Source: Nocardia flavorosea (GTDB lineage: Bacteria > Actinomycetota > Actinomycetes > Mycobacteriales > Mycobacteriaceae). Taken from it: DNA of 64,000 nt. Shown here in pieces: positions 1 to 9,130 of the stretch. A model generated the notes under the pieces. That model saw only the letters and a program-made list of their open reading frames with translations, did no database searches and was not told the origin of the DNA. How positions within the stretch are numbered: position 1 is the stretch's first letter; every line of letters starts with the position of its first letter. The stretch covers positions 1,798,001 to 1,862,000 of the forward strand of contig NZ_JADLQL010000001.1 of NCBI RefSeq assembly GCF_015477805.1, read 5' to 3'. A program made the translations under genes and the position numbers.

Positions 1-2709
1 GTTACCGGCGTCGATCTGGTCGAGTGGATGCTACGGCTGGCGGGCGGAGATTCCACTTTCCTCGACAATGTCCCCGATGCCGGCCCGCCCGTCACCGGGT
101 TCGCCGTGGAAGCCCGCGTCTACGCGGAGGATCCCGGTAACGACTACCGCCCCGGCGCCGGCACACTCACCGGCGTCGAGATCCCCGGCGCGGAGGCGCG
201 GGTGGAGACCTGGGTCGAAACCGGCACCGAGATCAGCCCCTACTACGACCCGCTGATCGCCAAGATCATCACGTCGGGTGAGAGCCGCACCGAGGCCCTG
301 CACCGGCTCCGCACGGCGCTCGACAACACCCGCATGTTCGGTATCACCACCAATCTGCCCCAGTTGCGCGCCGCCGCCACGAGCTCCCCCATGCTCGACG
401 CCCGGCACACCACCGCGACCCTCGGCAGCCTGGCCACCATCCGGCCCCGCCTGGAGATCTTGCGCGCCGGCGTCTCCACCACCGTCCAGGACTATCCCGG
501 CCGCCTCGGACTCTGGAACGTCGGCATCCCACCGTCGGGCGCCTTCGACGATCTGTCCTTCCAGCTCGCCAATCACGCCGTCGGCAACTCCCTCGGCGAG
601 AACGGCCTGGAGGCGACATTGCTCGGGCCGCGCCTGCGCTGTACCGACACCACGATCGTCTGCGTCACCGGCGCCGAGGCTCCGGTCACCGTGGACGGCG
701 CGCCCGTGCCCATGTGGGAGCCGATCACCGTCCCCGCCGGTTCGGTTGTCGATATCGGCGCCCCCTACGACACCGGCCTGCGCACCTACCTCGCGGTCCG
801 CGGCGGTATCCTCGCCCCCGACTATCACGGCAGCGCGGCGACTTTCACCCTCGGCGGGTTCGGCGGTATCACCGGCCGGGCCGTCGCGACCGGCGATATC
901 CTCGGCATCAAACCCGACGCCGGCGGTCTGCTCGACCCCGCACCCATCCCGGCGGAGGAACGCCCCGAATTCGGCCACACCTGGTACGTCGGAGTCGGCG
1001 AGGGCCCCCAGCCCGCACCCGACTATTTCACCCCGGCCGATATCGCCCAGTTCTACGACGCGACCTGGCAGGTACAGGCCCATGCCAACCGCACCGGCCT
1101 GCGCCTGGCGGGCCCGAAACCGACCTGGTCGCGCACCGACGGCGGTGACGCGGGGCTGCATCCGTCGAATCTGCACGACTGTCCGTACAGCGTCGGCGCG
1201 CTCAACCTCTCCGGCGACACCCCGATTCTGCTCGGCCCCGACGGCCCCAGCCTGGGCGGTTTCGCCTGCCCGCTCACGGTGGTCTCCGCGCACCGCTGGA
1301 AGCTGGGCCAGATGCGCCCCGGCGACCAGGTGCGTTTCGTCCCGGTCGCCGATGACCGCACCGCCGAGTTCCGTGCTGCACCGGCACTGCGCGGCCGGAA
1401 CATATCCACTCCCGAACTTCTCGGCTCCCGCGAAGAGGACAACGGTGTCCTGGGCCGCCGCGATGCCGGTGCCGGCACCCCCGAGGTCAAGTACCTACGC
1501 GGGGGCGACGACAACGTTCTCGTCGAATACGGCCCGATGGAACTCGACCTCGGCCTGCGTATGCGCGTGCACGCCTTGGGCAAACGGCTCGACAAAGCCG
1601 CCATTCCCGGCCTGATCGATATCACCCCCGGTGTGCGTTCCCTGCATCTGCATTTCGACGCCGACGTGATCGATCAACGCACCGTGGTCCGCCTGCTCGG
1701 CGAGCTCGAGGACGATATCCCCGATACCGCCGACCTCCGCGTCCCGAGCCGCCATATCGAATTGCCGCTGTCCTTCGACGATCCAGCCATCGCGCAGGCC
1801 ATCGAACGCTACAGGCACGGCGTCCGCTCCGAAGCGCCCTGGTTGCCGTCGAATATCGAGTTCATCCGGCGCATCAACGGCCTGGACAGTGTCGAGGAGG
1901 TCCGCGATATCGTCTTCGACGCCCAATACATGGTGCTCGGGCTCGGCGACGTCTACCTGGGTGCACCGCTGGCCGTCCCACTCGACCCCCGCCACCGCCT
2001 GGTGACCACCAAATACAACCCGGCCCGCACCTGGACCCCATCCGACGCGGTCGGTATCGGCGGCAAGTACCTGTGCGTCTACGGGATGGAATCCCCCGGG
2101 GGCTACCAGCTCATCGGCCGCACCGTCCCCATCTGGTCCGGGTACCGGCAGCGCGCCCCGTTCGAAACCGGCAAACCGTGGCTGTTCCGGTTCTTCGACC
2201 GCATCAGCTGGTACCCGGTCTCGGCCGAGGAACTTCTCGACCTGCGCGCCGATATGTCGGCGGGGCGCTTCGAAATACGTACCAGCGTCGGCGAATTCGC
2301 GATGGCCGAACACCTCGGGTTCTTGGCGGAGCACGCCACCGATATCGCCGGCACCGAGGAAATCCGGCAGATCGCGTTCACCGCCGAACGGCAGCGCTGG
2401 GAGGCCGGCGGTGAACTCAGTGCGCAGGCCGAACCGGATCCCGCACCGGAGACCGCCGATACGCTCGACCTTCCCGAAGGCTGCGAGGTCGTCAGCGCTC
2501 CGATGATGGCGAATGTGTGGCGAGTGGAGGTCGCCGAAGGTGATCGCGTCGAGGCCGGCGCGACCCTGCTCGTCCTGGAGGCCATGAAAATGGAGCTGCC
2601 CGTGGCGGCGGAGGCCGCGGGGACAGTCCGCGCGCTCATCGCCACCGCCGGCGACCAAGTGACCACCGGCGCACCGCTGGTCGTCATCGAAACCGAAGGA
2701 GCGGCATGA
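1..2709 (+). CDS. urea carboxylase, 3' part (5' end outside window)
   Basis: Biotin-dependent ATP-driven carboxylation of urea to allophanate, first step of the urea amidolyase pathway, cytoplasmic. The reading frame is open from base 1 (VTGVDLVEWMLRLAGG, a biotin carboxylase motif), so the ATP-grasp part lies upstream; the ATG at 28 is internal. Visible order: end of the biotin carboxylase C-terminal domain (to about residue 145), a KipA/AHS2-type domain starting near VQDYPGRLGLWNVGIPPSGA, a KipI/AHS1-type domain around LHLHFDADVIDQRTVVRLL, and a C-terminal biotinyl domain with the EAMKME biotinylation site near 2578-2595. The AHS domains separate it from acetyl- or pyruvate carboxylases. 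The stop overlaps the next start (ATGA, 2706-2709), indicating translational coupling to allophanate hydrolase. Confidence 0.93.
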   Translation, partial: VTGVDLVEWMLRLAGGDSTFLDNVPDAGPPVTGFAVEARVYAEDPGNDYRPGAGTLTGVEIPGAEARVETWVETGTEISPYYDPLIAKIITSGESRTEALHRLRTALDNTRMFGITTNLPQLRAAATSSPMLDARHTTATLGSLATIRPRLEILRAGVSTTVQDYPGRLGLWNVGIPPSGAFDDLSFQLANHAVGNSLGENGLEATLLGPRLRCTDTTIVCVTGAEAPVTVDGAPVPMWEPITVPAGSVVDIGAPYDTGLRTYLAVRGGILAPDYHGSAATFTLGGFGGITGRAVATGDILGIKPDAGGLLDPAPIPAEERPEFGHTWYVGVGEGPQPAPDYFTPADIAQFYDATWQVQAHANRTGLRLAGPKPTWSRTDGGDAGLHPSNLHDCPYSVGALNLSGDTPILLGPDGPSLGGFACPLTVVSAHRWKLGQMRPGDQVRFVPVADDRTAEFRAAPALRGRNISTPELLGSREEDNGVLGRRDAGAGTPEVKYLRGGDDNVLVEYGPMELDLGLRMRVHALGKRLDKAAIPGLIDITPGVRSLHLHFDADVIDQRTVVRLLGELEDDIPDTADLRVPSRHIELPLSFDDPAIAQAIERYRHGVRSEAPWLPSNIEFIRRINGLDSVEEVRDIVFDAQYMVLGLGDVYLGAPLAVPLDPRHRLVTTKYNPARTWTPSDAVGIGGKYLCVYGMESPGGYQLIGRTVPIWSGYRQRAPFETGKPWLFRFFDRISWYPVSAEELLDLRADMSAGRFEIRTSVGEFAMAEHLGFLAEHATDIAGTEEIRQIAFTAERQRWEAGGELSAQAEPDPAPETADTLDLPEGCEVVSAPMMANVWRVEVAEGDRVEAGATLLVLEAMKMELPVAAEAAGTVRALIATAGDQVTTGAPLVVIETEGAA

Positions 2710-4676
2710 CAATGGCGAAACTACCGCTATCCGACTCCGGCACCGGGTCGCCCACCGAGTCCGGCACCGCCCGCGGCGCAACCGGCACAACTGCCGCTGC
2801 CCCCGACACCACCGCCACCGCCCACGGGAAGCCCGGCGCCCGCCCCGACACCACTGGCACCGCATCAGGCACGACCGCGACCGTTTCCGGCGGGGCCGGC
2901 CACGCCGCCGCCGCAGGGAATACCGGTGGCGCCGCCTACTCCGCCCGTGCAACCCGGACCATCACGGAGACGGCGGGTAATGCACCGGCAGTTGTCGACA
3001 GGGTCGCCGCCGCCTATCGGATCATTGCGGAGCAGGACCGCCCCGAGGTCTGGATCTCGCTACGCGCCGAAGCCGACGTGCTGGCCGAGGCCGCGGCGCT
3101 CGACGCCCGGGTCGAACAGGGCGATGAGCTGCCTCTCGCAGGAGTTCTCGTTGCGGTCAAGGACAATATCGATATCGCCGGTATCCCTACCACCTGTGCG
3201 TGCCCCGGTTTCGCCCACACCCCGGAACATACGGCTCCCGCCGTGGCGCGGTTGACCGAACACGGCGCTATCGTCCTCGGTAAAACCAATCTCGACCAGT
3301 TCGCCACCGGCCTCGTCGGTACCCGCAGCCCCTACGGCGCTGTCCGCAACAGCCGCTTCCCCGACCGCGTCGCCGGCGGCAGCAGTTCCGGTTCGGCGGT
3401 TGCGGTCGCCCTCGGTATGGTCGATGCCGCCCTGGGTACCGATACCGCCGGTTCCGGCCGGGTACCGGCCGCGCTGAACGGCATCGTCGGTATCAAACCG
3501 ACCCTCGGACTCATCCCTGCCACCGGGCTTGTCCCCGCTTGCCCCGACTACGACGCCATCTCGGTGTTCGCCCGCGACCTGGCGCTCGCCACAAAGGTCG
3601 CGAATATCATGATCGGCCCGGACCCGGCCGATCCCCGCTCCCGGGCCTGGCCCGCCGATACGCCTCTCGGCGCACCGGCGCGCACCACCCTTGCCGTTCC
3701 CACCGACGACAACCTGCAATCCCTGACCACCGCCTACCGCGCCGCCTTCGACGCCACCGTCGCCCGCTGGCGGGCAGATGGCGGTGAAATCGCCACGGTC
3801 GATATCGCCGAACTGCTCGACGCCGCGAAACTGCTCTACGACGGTGCGATCGTCGCCCAGCGCTATACCGCCGTCGGCGAGTTTCTCAGTGGCGCGCCGG
3901 AAGGCGCCGACCCGCTGGTCTCCGCCATCATCACCGGTGGCGCACGCCCCGCCGCGCATTCCTATGTCGCCGACCTCGATCGCCTCACGCACGCCGCGGC
4001 CACCGCCCGCCGCCTGTTCACCGAATACCCCGCCCTGCTGGTGCCCACCACCACAGAGCATCCGACTCTCGAAGCGGTTGCGGCCGAACCCCTGTCGATC
4101 AACAGCCGGATGGGCACGTTCACCAATTTCTGCAATCTCCTCGACCTGGCCGCGGTCGCGGTGCCGGGCGAGAACACCGCCGGGGGCGACCCGTTCGGCG
4201 TCATGTTCGTCACGCCCGCCTTCGCCGATCAGATCGGTATCGACCTCGCCGCCCGGCTGCTCGGCGAACCGTCTCCCCTGCTCACCGGCACCGGCACCGA
4301 TCTCCTGGTGGTCGGCGCCCACCTGCGCGGCCTCCCCCTGCACCACCAGCTGGAACAAGCCCGCGCCCGTTTCCTCGGCGAGGTGCGGACGGCGGCGGCC
4401 TACCGCATGGTCGCACTGCCCGCCGCCCCGCCGAAACCCGGGATGCTTCGCGTCGGTTCCGGCGGCCACGCCCTGCCCGGCGAACTGTATCGCCTCTCCC
4501 CCGCCGCTCTCGGCACGTTCCTGAGCAACCTGCCGTCGCCGATGACACTGGGCAAGGTCGAACTGGATTCCGGCGAATGGGTCACGGGTTTCGCCTGCGA
4601 TTTCGAATCATCACGTGACGCCACAGATATCACCGAGTACGGGGGGTGGCGGAACTATCTGAACGCCGATCGGTGA
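2706..4676 (+). CDS. atzF: allophanate hydrolase
   Basis: Hydrolyses allophanate to ammonia and CO2, completing urea breakdown with the upstream urea carboxylase. The amidase-signature core has the Lys motif (VAVKDNIDIAG), the Gly/Ser stretch GGSSSGSAVAV and the nucleophile region GTDTAGSGRVPAA, i.e. the Ser-cisSer-Lys triad. The C-terminal part (from about GTDLLVVGAHLRGLPLHHQL) matches the extra C-terminal domain typical of allophanate hydrolases. The 656-residue length is slightly long because the first 90 or so residues are a low-complexity Thr/Ala/Gly/Pro-rich stretch before the amidase fold begins. A later start cannot be excluded, but the 4-bp overlap favours 2706. Confidence 0.93.
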   Translation: MTMAKLPLSDSGTGSPTESGTARGATGTTAAAPDTTATAHGKPGARPDTTGTASGTTATVSGGAGHAAAAGNTGGAAYSARATRTITETAGNAPAVVDRVAAAYRIIAEQDRPEVWISLRAEADVLAEAAALDARVEQGDELPLAGVLVAVKDNIDIAGIPTTCACPGFAHTPEHTAPAVARLTEHGAIVLGKTNLDQFATGLVGTRSPYGAVRNSRFPDRVAGGSSSGSAVAVALGMVDAALGTDTAGSGRVPAALNGIVGIKPTLGLIPATGLVPACPDYDAISVFARDLALATKVANIMIGPDPADPRSRAWPADTPLGAPARTTLAVPTDDNLQSLTTAYRAAFDATVARWRADGGEIATVDIAELLDAAKLLYDGAIVAQRYTAVGEFLSGAPEGADPLVSAIITGGARPAAHSYVADLDRLTHAAATARRLFTEYPALLVPTTTEHPTLEAVAAEPLSINSRMGTFTNFCNLLDLAAVAVPGENTAGGDPFGVMFVTPAFADQIGIDLAARLLGEPSPLLTGTGTDLLVVGAHLRGLPLHHQLEQARARFLGEVRTAAAYRMVALPAAPPKPGMLRVGSGGHALPGELYRLSPAALGTFLSNLPSPMTLGKVELDSGEWVTGFACDFESSRDATDITEYGGWRNYLNADR

Positions 4677-4993
4677 CCGTGGGTCCCGATCATCTCTTAC
4701 AGCGGCAGCGAATCCGGCCACCGTACCGATGAGGGGCGCGGTGGCCCGGTCGCGGCCTCGACCCGCCGTCGCGCGGATGCCGACCGGCCGATGCGTGCGG
4801 CACTGTCCGGCCACCGTATCGGCCCGATCGGCGGCAGTCATGCGGCGAAGGCACACGGCCGGCGACCGTTATCCCCGCGACGGTTCCGAGAACGGGCGAG
4901 ATGCGTGAAACAGCGCACGTGCCCGATGATGTACCCGTGGGCGATACGGATACGTGCGCCCGCGCCGCTGCCGGATGGTCGGGGAGGAAACTT
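4677..4993. other. intergenic region, no gene recognised
   Basis: About 300 bases between allophanate hydrolase and the kinase start at 4994. I see no convincing coding frame. The 13-base word TCCGGCCACCGTA occurs twice (from 4713 and from 4806). A GGGGAGG ribosome binding site at 4981-4987 precedes the kinase TTG start. Confidence 0.5.
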
Positions 4994-7012
4994 TTGGACG
5001 AGATATTCGGGCGCTACCGGCTGCGCGAAATGATCGGTGCCGGCGGTATGGGCGAGGTGTATCGCGCCCACGACACGGCCACCGATCGGATCGTGGCGAT
5101 CAAGCTGCTCCCCCGGCATCTCTCGGCCGACGCCGAATACCGGGAGCGGTTCCGCCGCGAGGCCCACGCCGCGGCCCGGCTGCGGGAACCGCATATCGTG
5201 CCGATCCATGATTTCGGCGAGATCGACGGCCGCCTGTACCTCGATATGCGGCTCATCACCGGTACCGATCTGTCGACCGTCCTCACCGCCGGTGGACCGC
5301 TACCGCCCGAGGTGGCGGTCGATATCGTCGACCAGATCGCGGCCGCTCTCGGCGCGGCGCACGCCGAGGGCCTGGTGCATCGCGATGTCAAACCTTCCAA
5401 CATCTTGCTCGCCGAACGGAATTTCGCCTACCTCATCGACTTCGGGATCGCCCGCTCCACCGCTGATACAGGTCTCACCGGCACGGGAACCACCGTCGGA
5501 ACACGTGCCTATATGGCGCCGGAACGCTTCACCACAGGCCGGGCAGATCCTCGAGCCGATATCTATTCGCTGGCCTGTGTCCTGTACGAATGTCTCACCG
5601 GCAGCCGGCCGTTTCCGGGCGACAGCGCCGAGCAGCAGATCGCGGCCCACCTCACCAGCCCGCCGCCACCGCCGGGAGCATTCCGGCCGCAACTGCAGCC
5701 TTTCGACGAGGTTGTCGCACAGGGCATGCACAAGGACCCCGAGCGGCGCTACGCCAACCCCGTCGAGCTCGCGGACGCCGCCCGCCGGGCGCAGCGCTCG
5801 CTCGCCGCGACCCCGCATTCCGGGGATTCCTCCTCCGTGGGCGGGGTTCGATCCGTACCCCGCTACTCGCGCACCGCGGAAACTGCCGTCGCTCGGGGCG
5901 CCGCCGGAGTTGCGCACACTGCCGACCGGCGCAATGCCGTCACCGAGGTCGCGGGTCGGTTGCGTGCGGAAAATGGTCCGGACGCCGGTCTCATCTCGCC
6001 GCGACCGCGCCCGGTCTCCACCGGATACGTTGTCGTATTCGCACTGCTCGTCGTCACCGCGGTCGTCGTCGCGGCGCTGGCCGTCACCACCTCGGATTCC
6101 GAGGGAAAACCCCGAACTGTCGGTATCACCGAAACCCTCCGGCTCGATACGACGGCGAGCCAGATCGCGGTGGACCCGGATACCCGCACCCTTTACGTCA
6201 CCGGTTCGTCCGACGCCACAGTGTCGATGATCGACACCGGCACCCGCCGAGTGGTGGCGACTGTTCCGGTCGGCGGGCGGCCCGGTTCTCCCGTTGTCGA
6301 TCCAGCCACCCACAACGTCTACGTCCCGCACCCGAATTCCGAGGACGTATCGGTGATCGACCCCCGCGCCCGCACCGTCGTGGCCACCGTTACGGTCGGC
6401 TTCCGCCCCCGGGATGTGGTGCCCGATCCCGGGAACCGAACCGTCTACGTCGTCGGCGGGGACAAGGTGGCGGTGATCGATACCGATACCCATACGGTGA
6501 CGGCCACCGTGCCCGGGGAGGCGATCTCGGGAAACGAGCAAGCGACTCTCGACCCCGGCGCGCACGCCCTCTATATCACCGGCCCCGAGGGTCTGACAGT
6601 GCTCGATACCCGGACCCTCACCCTGGCGGCACCCATTTTGCCGGAAAAGTCCGGACGCCCACTGGATGTGGCAGTCGACCCCACCACTCACACCGTCTAC
6701 GCCACTTTTTTGAAAGATCTCGACGACGGCGGGGACGAACGGTGGTTGTCGATCATCGACGGAAGTTCCCGGAAGACCGTCGCCTCCGTACCGGTGCTCG
6801 GCAATGCACTCGATATCGCCGTCGACCCTGCTGCCCGGACCGTCTACGTCGTCAACTATCACGACATGTTGGCGATCGACACCGAAACCCGAACCGTCAC
6901 CGACACCATCGATCTCCCTTCCGACGGCTCGGGCGAAGCCATCGCGGTCGACTATTCCGGCAGTATCGCCTACGTTGCCCAGGGCAGCGTCATCTCGGTG
7001 ATCGGCCGCTGA
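4994..7012 (+). CDS. transmembrane Ser/Thr protein kinase with C-terminal beta-propeller
   Basis: PknB-class kinase. The cytoplasmic domain has the glycine loop GAGGMGEVYRA, catalytic Lys in VAIKLL, HRDVKPSN, DFGIARS and the APERF motif (about residues 7-270). A Pro/Ala-rich juxtamembrane linker and one membrane helix follow (VVFALLVVTAVVVAALAV, about residue 345). The outer region holds at least six YVTN-type blades with recurring VDPxTRTVYV and VIDTxTRTVxATV units, a likely sensor or scaffold. I chose the TTG at 4994 because a strong GGAGG lies 6-7 bases upstream and the kinase fold starts at once (LDEIFGRYRL). The ATG at 4901 would add 31 unconserved-looking residues. The propeller replaces the PASTA repeats of PknB, so the ligand is unknown. 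Monocistronic. Confidence 0.9.
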   Translation: MDEIFGRYRLREMIGAGGMGEVYRAHDTATDRIVAIKLLPRHLSADAEYRERFRREAHAAARLREPHIVPIHDFGEIDGRLYLDMRLITGTDLSTVLTAGGPLPPEVAVDIVDQIAAALGAAHAEGLVHRDVKPSNILLAERNFAYLIDFGIARSTADTGLTGTGTTVGTRAYMAPERFTTGRADPRADIYSLACVLYECLTGSRPFPGDSAEQQIAAHLTSPPPPPGAFRPQLQPFDEVVAQGMHKDPERRYANPVELADAARRAQRSLAATPHSGDSSSVGGVRSVPRYSRTAETAVARGAAGVAHTADRRNAVTEVAGRLRAENGPDAGLISPRPRPVSTGYVVVFALLVVTAVVVAALAVTTSDSEGKPRTVGITETLRLDTTASQIAVDPDTRTLYVTGSSDATVSMIDTGTRRVVATVPVGGRPGSPVVDPATHNVYVPHPNSEDVSVIDPRARTVVATVTVGFRPRDVVPDPGNRTVYVVGGDKVAVIDTDTHTVTATVPGEAISGNEQATLDPGAHALYITGPEGLTVLDTRTLTLAAPILPEKSGRPLDVAVDPTTHTVYATFLKDLDDGGDERWLSIIDGSSRKTVASVPVLGNALDIAVDPAARTVYVVNYHDMLAIDTETRTVTDTIDLPSDGSGEAIAVDYSGSIAYVAQGSVISVIGR

Positions 7013-7048
7013 CTGGTGGAGGCCCGGACTCGCGGAACGCGCCCGCAA

Positions 7049-7939
7049 TCACCCGGCGGCCCGGCCCCCGACAGCCGAGGTGAGGAATTCGTCGGCCAGC
7101 CGGAAGAATTCGGCCGGCTGATCGTAGGTGACGATATGCCCCGCCTCGGGAATTGCGGCGAATCGGCCGCCGGGTGCCGCCGCCGCGGCCGCGGCGAGTT
7201 CCGGATGCCCCACGAGTGGATCGTTCTCGCCGCGGATCCACAGGCTGGGGACCGCGAGCCGGTCGAGTTCGGTCAGATAGTCCCAGCGCATCCGGCGGGG
7301 ACCGTAGGCGTCCACCATCCAATCGTCGAGCGCCGGTTCGCCGAACCGCGCCTTGGCCTGCGCTTCGGCGCGGACCAGTTCGAGGATGACGCCGAAGTCG
7401 GCGGTGGCGGCCCCGGCGGTCAGATTGGTGATCAGCGAGCGCCGGACCGTTTCGGGGTTGCGGGCGAGATACTTGCTGGTGAGCGTGAGGACGCCCGGAG
7501 TTCTCATCAGCGCCCAGGTAGCGAACTGGGCCCGGCGTTTCGCGCCCAGCCCGCCGGGCCCGATCGCAATCAGCGCCGAGACCCGGCCGGGGTTGCGTAA
7601 CGCGTAGCCGATTCCGAGTCCCCCACCGAGGGACAGTCCGACGATGGCCGTAACCGGCAGTTGGAGACTGTCGACGAGATCGTCGAGGAAACGATCGAAG
7701 AACTGCCGGTCCAGGCGTCCCGGCCACGGCCTGCTGGCGCCGTGCCGAGGGAGATCTATCGCGTGTACCTGGTATTTCGCGGCCATCCGGTGCGCGATAT
7801 CGCGCCAGACGCCTTCGGCGGTGTCCATCATTCCCCCGTGCAGCAGCAACACCGGCGGTCCTTGGTCACCGGAACGGTAGTGCCGGATGGGACCACCGCC
7901 GATCGTCAGGTCGGTGCAGCGTTCGAATGCGGAGGTCAT
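7049..7939 (-). CDS. alpha/beta hydrolase
   Basis: A 296-residue alpha/beta-hydrolase-fold enzyme. Visible features are the oxyanion segment LLLHGG, the nucleophile elbow GLSLGGG (Ser), a likely acid residue in RGENDPLVG and the catalytic His in EAGHIVTYDQP. Cytoplasmic; substrate not predictable. Its start overlaps the stop of the upstream TetR gene by 4 bp (7936-7939), so both are read from the promoter region containing the 8632-8667 inverted repeat. This suggests a repressor-hydrolase unit responding to a small molecule. Its 3' end converges on the kinase gene with a 36-base gap. Confidence 0.88.
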   Translation of the reverse strand: MTSAFERCTDLTIGGGPIRHYRSGDQGPPVLLLHGGMMDTAEGVWRDIAHRMAAKYQVHAIDLPRHGASRPWPGRLDRQFFDRFLDDLVDSLQLPVTAIVGLSLGGGLGIGYALRNPGRVSALIAIGPGGLGAKRRAQFATWALMRTPGVLTLTSKYLARNPETVRRSLITNLTAGAATADFGVILELVRAEAQAKARFGEPALDDWMVDAYGPRRMRWDYLTELDRLAVPSLWIRGENDPLVGHPELAAAAAAAPGGRFAAIPEAGHIVTYDQPAEFFRLADEFLTSAVGGRAAG

Positions 7940-8619
7940 ACCGGCTCCTCGAGTTGGGTGAGTTGATCCGACAGCTGTTCCAGCAGCGCGATCTGGGCCT
8001 GCCGGGCGGCGGCGGCATCCACCGGCCCGGGGCCGCGCAGACCGGCGCCGACCAGTTCCGCGAAGAGCGCGACCGTCCCGGTCAGCCCCTCCTCGGTGTC
8101 TGCACCGAGGAGGCCGGGGGCGTTGACCAGACCGATTGTGAAGACGCTCAGCATGCGGGTGATGGTGTCGCCGGCCAGATCGTTCGCAATCACTCCCGCG
8201 TGCTGCAGCTTTTCGATGTAGTCGGCGAGCCAGCCCATCCGGACGGAATAGCGGCGATCGCCGACCTCGCGAACGTGGTCACCGAGGACCGAATCATCGC
8301 CCAGGTACAGCGCTCGCATCAGCGGCTCCGACAGCAGCGCTTCCACACCGAACCGGTACACGGCGGGCAGGTCCACCAGTTGGTCGGAGTCGGTCACCCG
8401 CCGGTGCACCTGCGCGGTCATCCGCCGCATGCTGCGGTTGAGTACCGCGCCCAGGATTTCGTTCTTGCCGTCGAACTCTCGGTAGACCGCACCCTTACCG
8501 ATTCCCGCCCGTTCCGCGATATGCGCGACCGTGGTGCCGGGCCAGCCGGATTCGAGGATCAGTTCAGCGGCTGCGGTCAGTATCTTTCCGCGGCGATCAG
8601 GAACAAGCGGGCGCGGCAT
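7936..8619 (-). CDS. TetR family regulator
   Basis: 227 residues. The N-terminal HTH (residues about 10-55, ILTAAAELILESGWPGTTVA then HIAERAGIGKGAVYREF) is typical of TetR; the C-terminal ligand domain is not recognisable. First gene of a two-gene operon with the alpha/beta hydrolase. A perfect 11-bp inverted repeat lies 13 bases upstream of its start, so autoregulation is probable. Confidence 0.9.
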   Translation of the reverse strand: MPRPLVPDRRGKILTAAAELILESGWPGTTVAHIAERAGIGKGAVYREFDGKNEILGAVLNRSMRRMTAQVHRRVTDSDQLVDLPAVYRFGVEALLSEPLMRALYLGDDSVLGDHVREVGDRRYSVRMGWLADYIEKLQHAGVIANDLAGDTITRMLSVFTIGLVNAPGLLGADTEEGLTGTVALFAELVGAGLRGPGPVDAAAARQAQIALLEQLSDQLTQLEEPV

Positions 8620-8631
8620 CCGACTCCATCT

Positions 8632-8667
8632 TCGTAGTGACCGATTTTCAAATATTGGTCACTACGA
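8632..8667. promoter_or_regulatory. candidate TetR operator (11-bp inverted repeat)
   Basis: TCGTAGTGACC at 8632-8642 is the exact reverse complement of GGTCACTACGA at 8657-8667, with a 14-base AT-rich spacer. It lies directly upstream of the TetR start at 8619 and between that gene and the 3' end of the VOC gene, where a repressor would block the TetR-hydrolase promoter. The link to this TetR is inferred from position. Confidence 0.7.
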
Positions 8668-8682
8668 TACCGCACTCCTTTC

Positions 8683-9066
8683 TCATTCCGTCACATCGGG
8701 GACCGCAGTGAAGACTTCGTAGCTGTGACCATCGGGGTCGCGGACGTAAACCCCACGACCACCGGACAACCGGTTGATCCGACGATCCCAGCCACCCTCC
8801 GGGCCGGACCCGTAGTCGACGGCGGGCCACTGCTCGAGCCGGTCGAGCACCGCGTCGAAGGTCGCATCGTCGACAAGAAAGGCATAGTGACCCGGTTCGA
8901 CGCGACCGCGATCGTCGAAGTCGAGGGTCAGTTCGCCGTTCACGCGCACGGGAACGAACGGCCCGGCAGGCGGGGATACCGACAGACCCATCAATTCGGC
9001 GAAGAACGTCGCCGAGGCGAGTTTGTCGACCGCGGGGACGATCGTGTGGTTCAGCACGATGGCCAT
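8683..9066 (-). CDS. VOC/glyoxalase-family protein
   Basis: 127-residue single-module vicinal-oxygen-chelate protein. It has an N-terminal HTIVPAVD strand with a potential metal His, a central PGHYAFLVDD segment and the C-terminal signature GRGVYVRDPDGHSYEVFT. Such proteins are lyases, dioxygenases or drug-binding resistance proteins; this one cannot be assigned further. It is divergent from a MarR gene across an 8-bp inverted repeat and a 14-bp palindrome, implying MarR control. Confidence 0.85.
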   Translation of the reverse strand: MAIVLNHTIVPAVDKLASATFFAELMGLSVSPPAGPFVPVRVNGELTLDFDDRGRVEPGHYAFLVDDATFDAVLDRLEQWPAVDYGSGPEGGWDRRINRLSGGRGVYVRDPDGHSYEVFTAVPDVTE

Positions 9067-9090
9067 ACCGACTCCTTCCGGACGTAATTA

Positions 9091-9128
9091 TATGCGTTTT
9101 GCATGCAAAAATACGTGTGGAACGCATA
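9091..9128. promoter_or_regulatory. candidate MarR operator (nested palindromes)
   Basis: TATGCGTT at 9091-9098 is the exact reverse complement of AACGCATA at 9121-9128. Inside the left half is the perfect 14-bp palindrome TTTTGCATGCAAAA (9097-9110). The block fills the gap between the VOC start (9066, minus) and the MarR start (9131, plus), so it probably overlaps both promoters. Confidence 0.65.
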
Positions 9129-9130
9129 CA

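Noticed and set aside
31..1293. Long minus-strand frame opposite urea carboxylase
   Set aside because: Gly/Arg/Asp-rich antisense shadow of a high-GC gene with no motif; similar long antisense frames (1495-2952, 3060-4469, 5300-7048, 62333-63967) were left out for the same reason.
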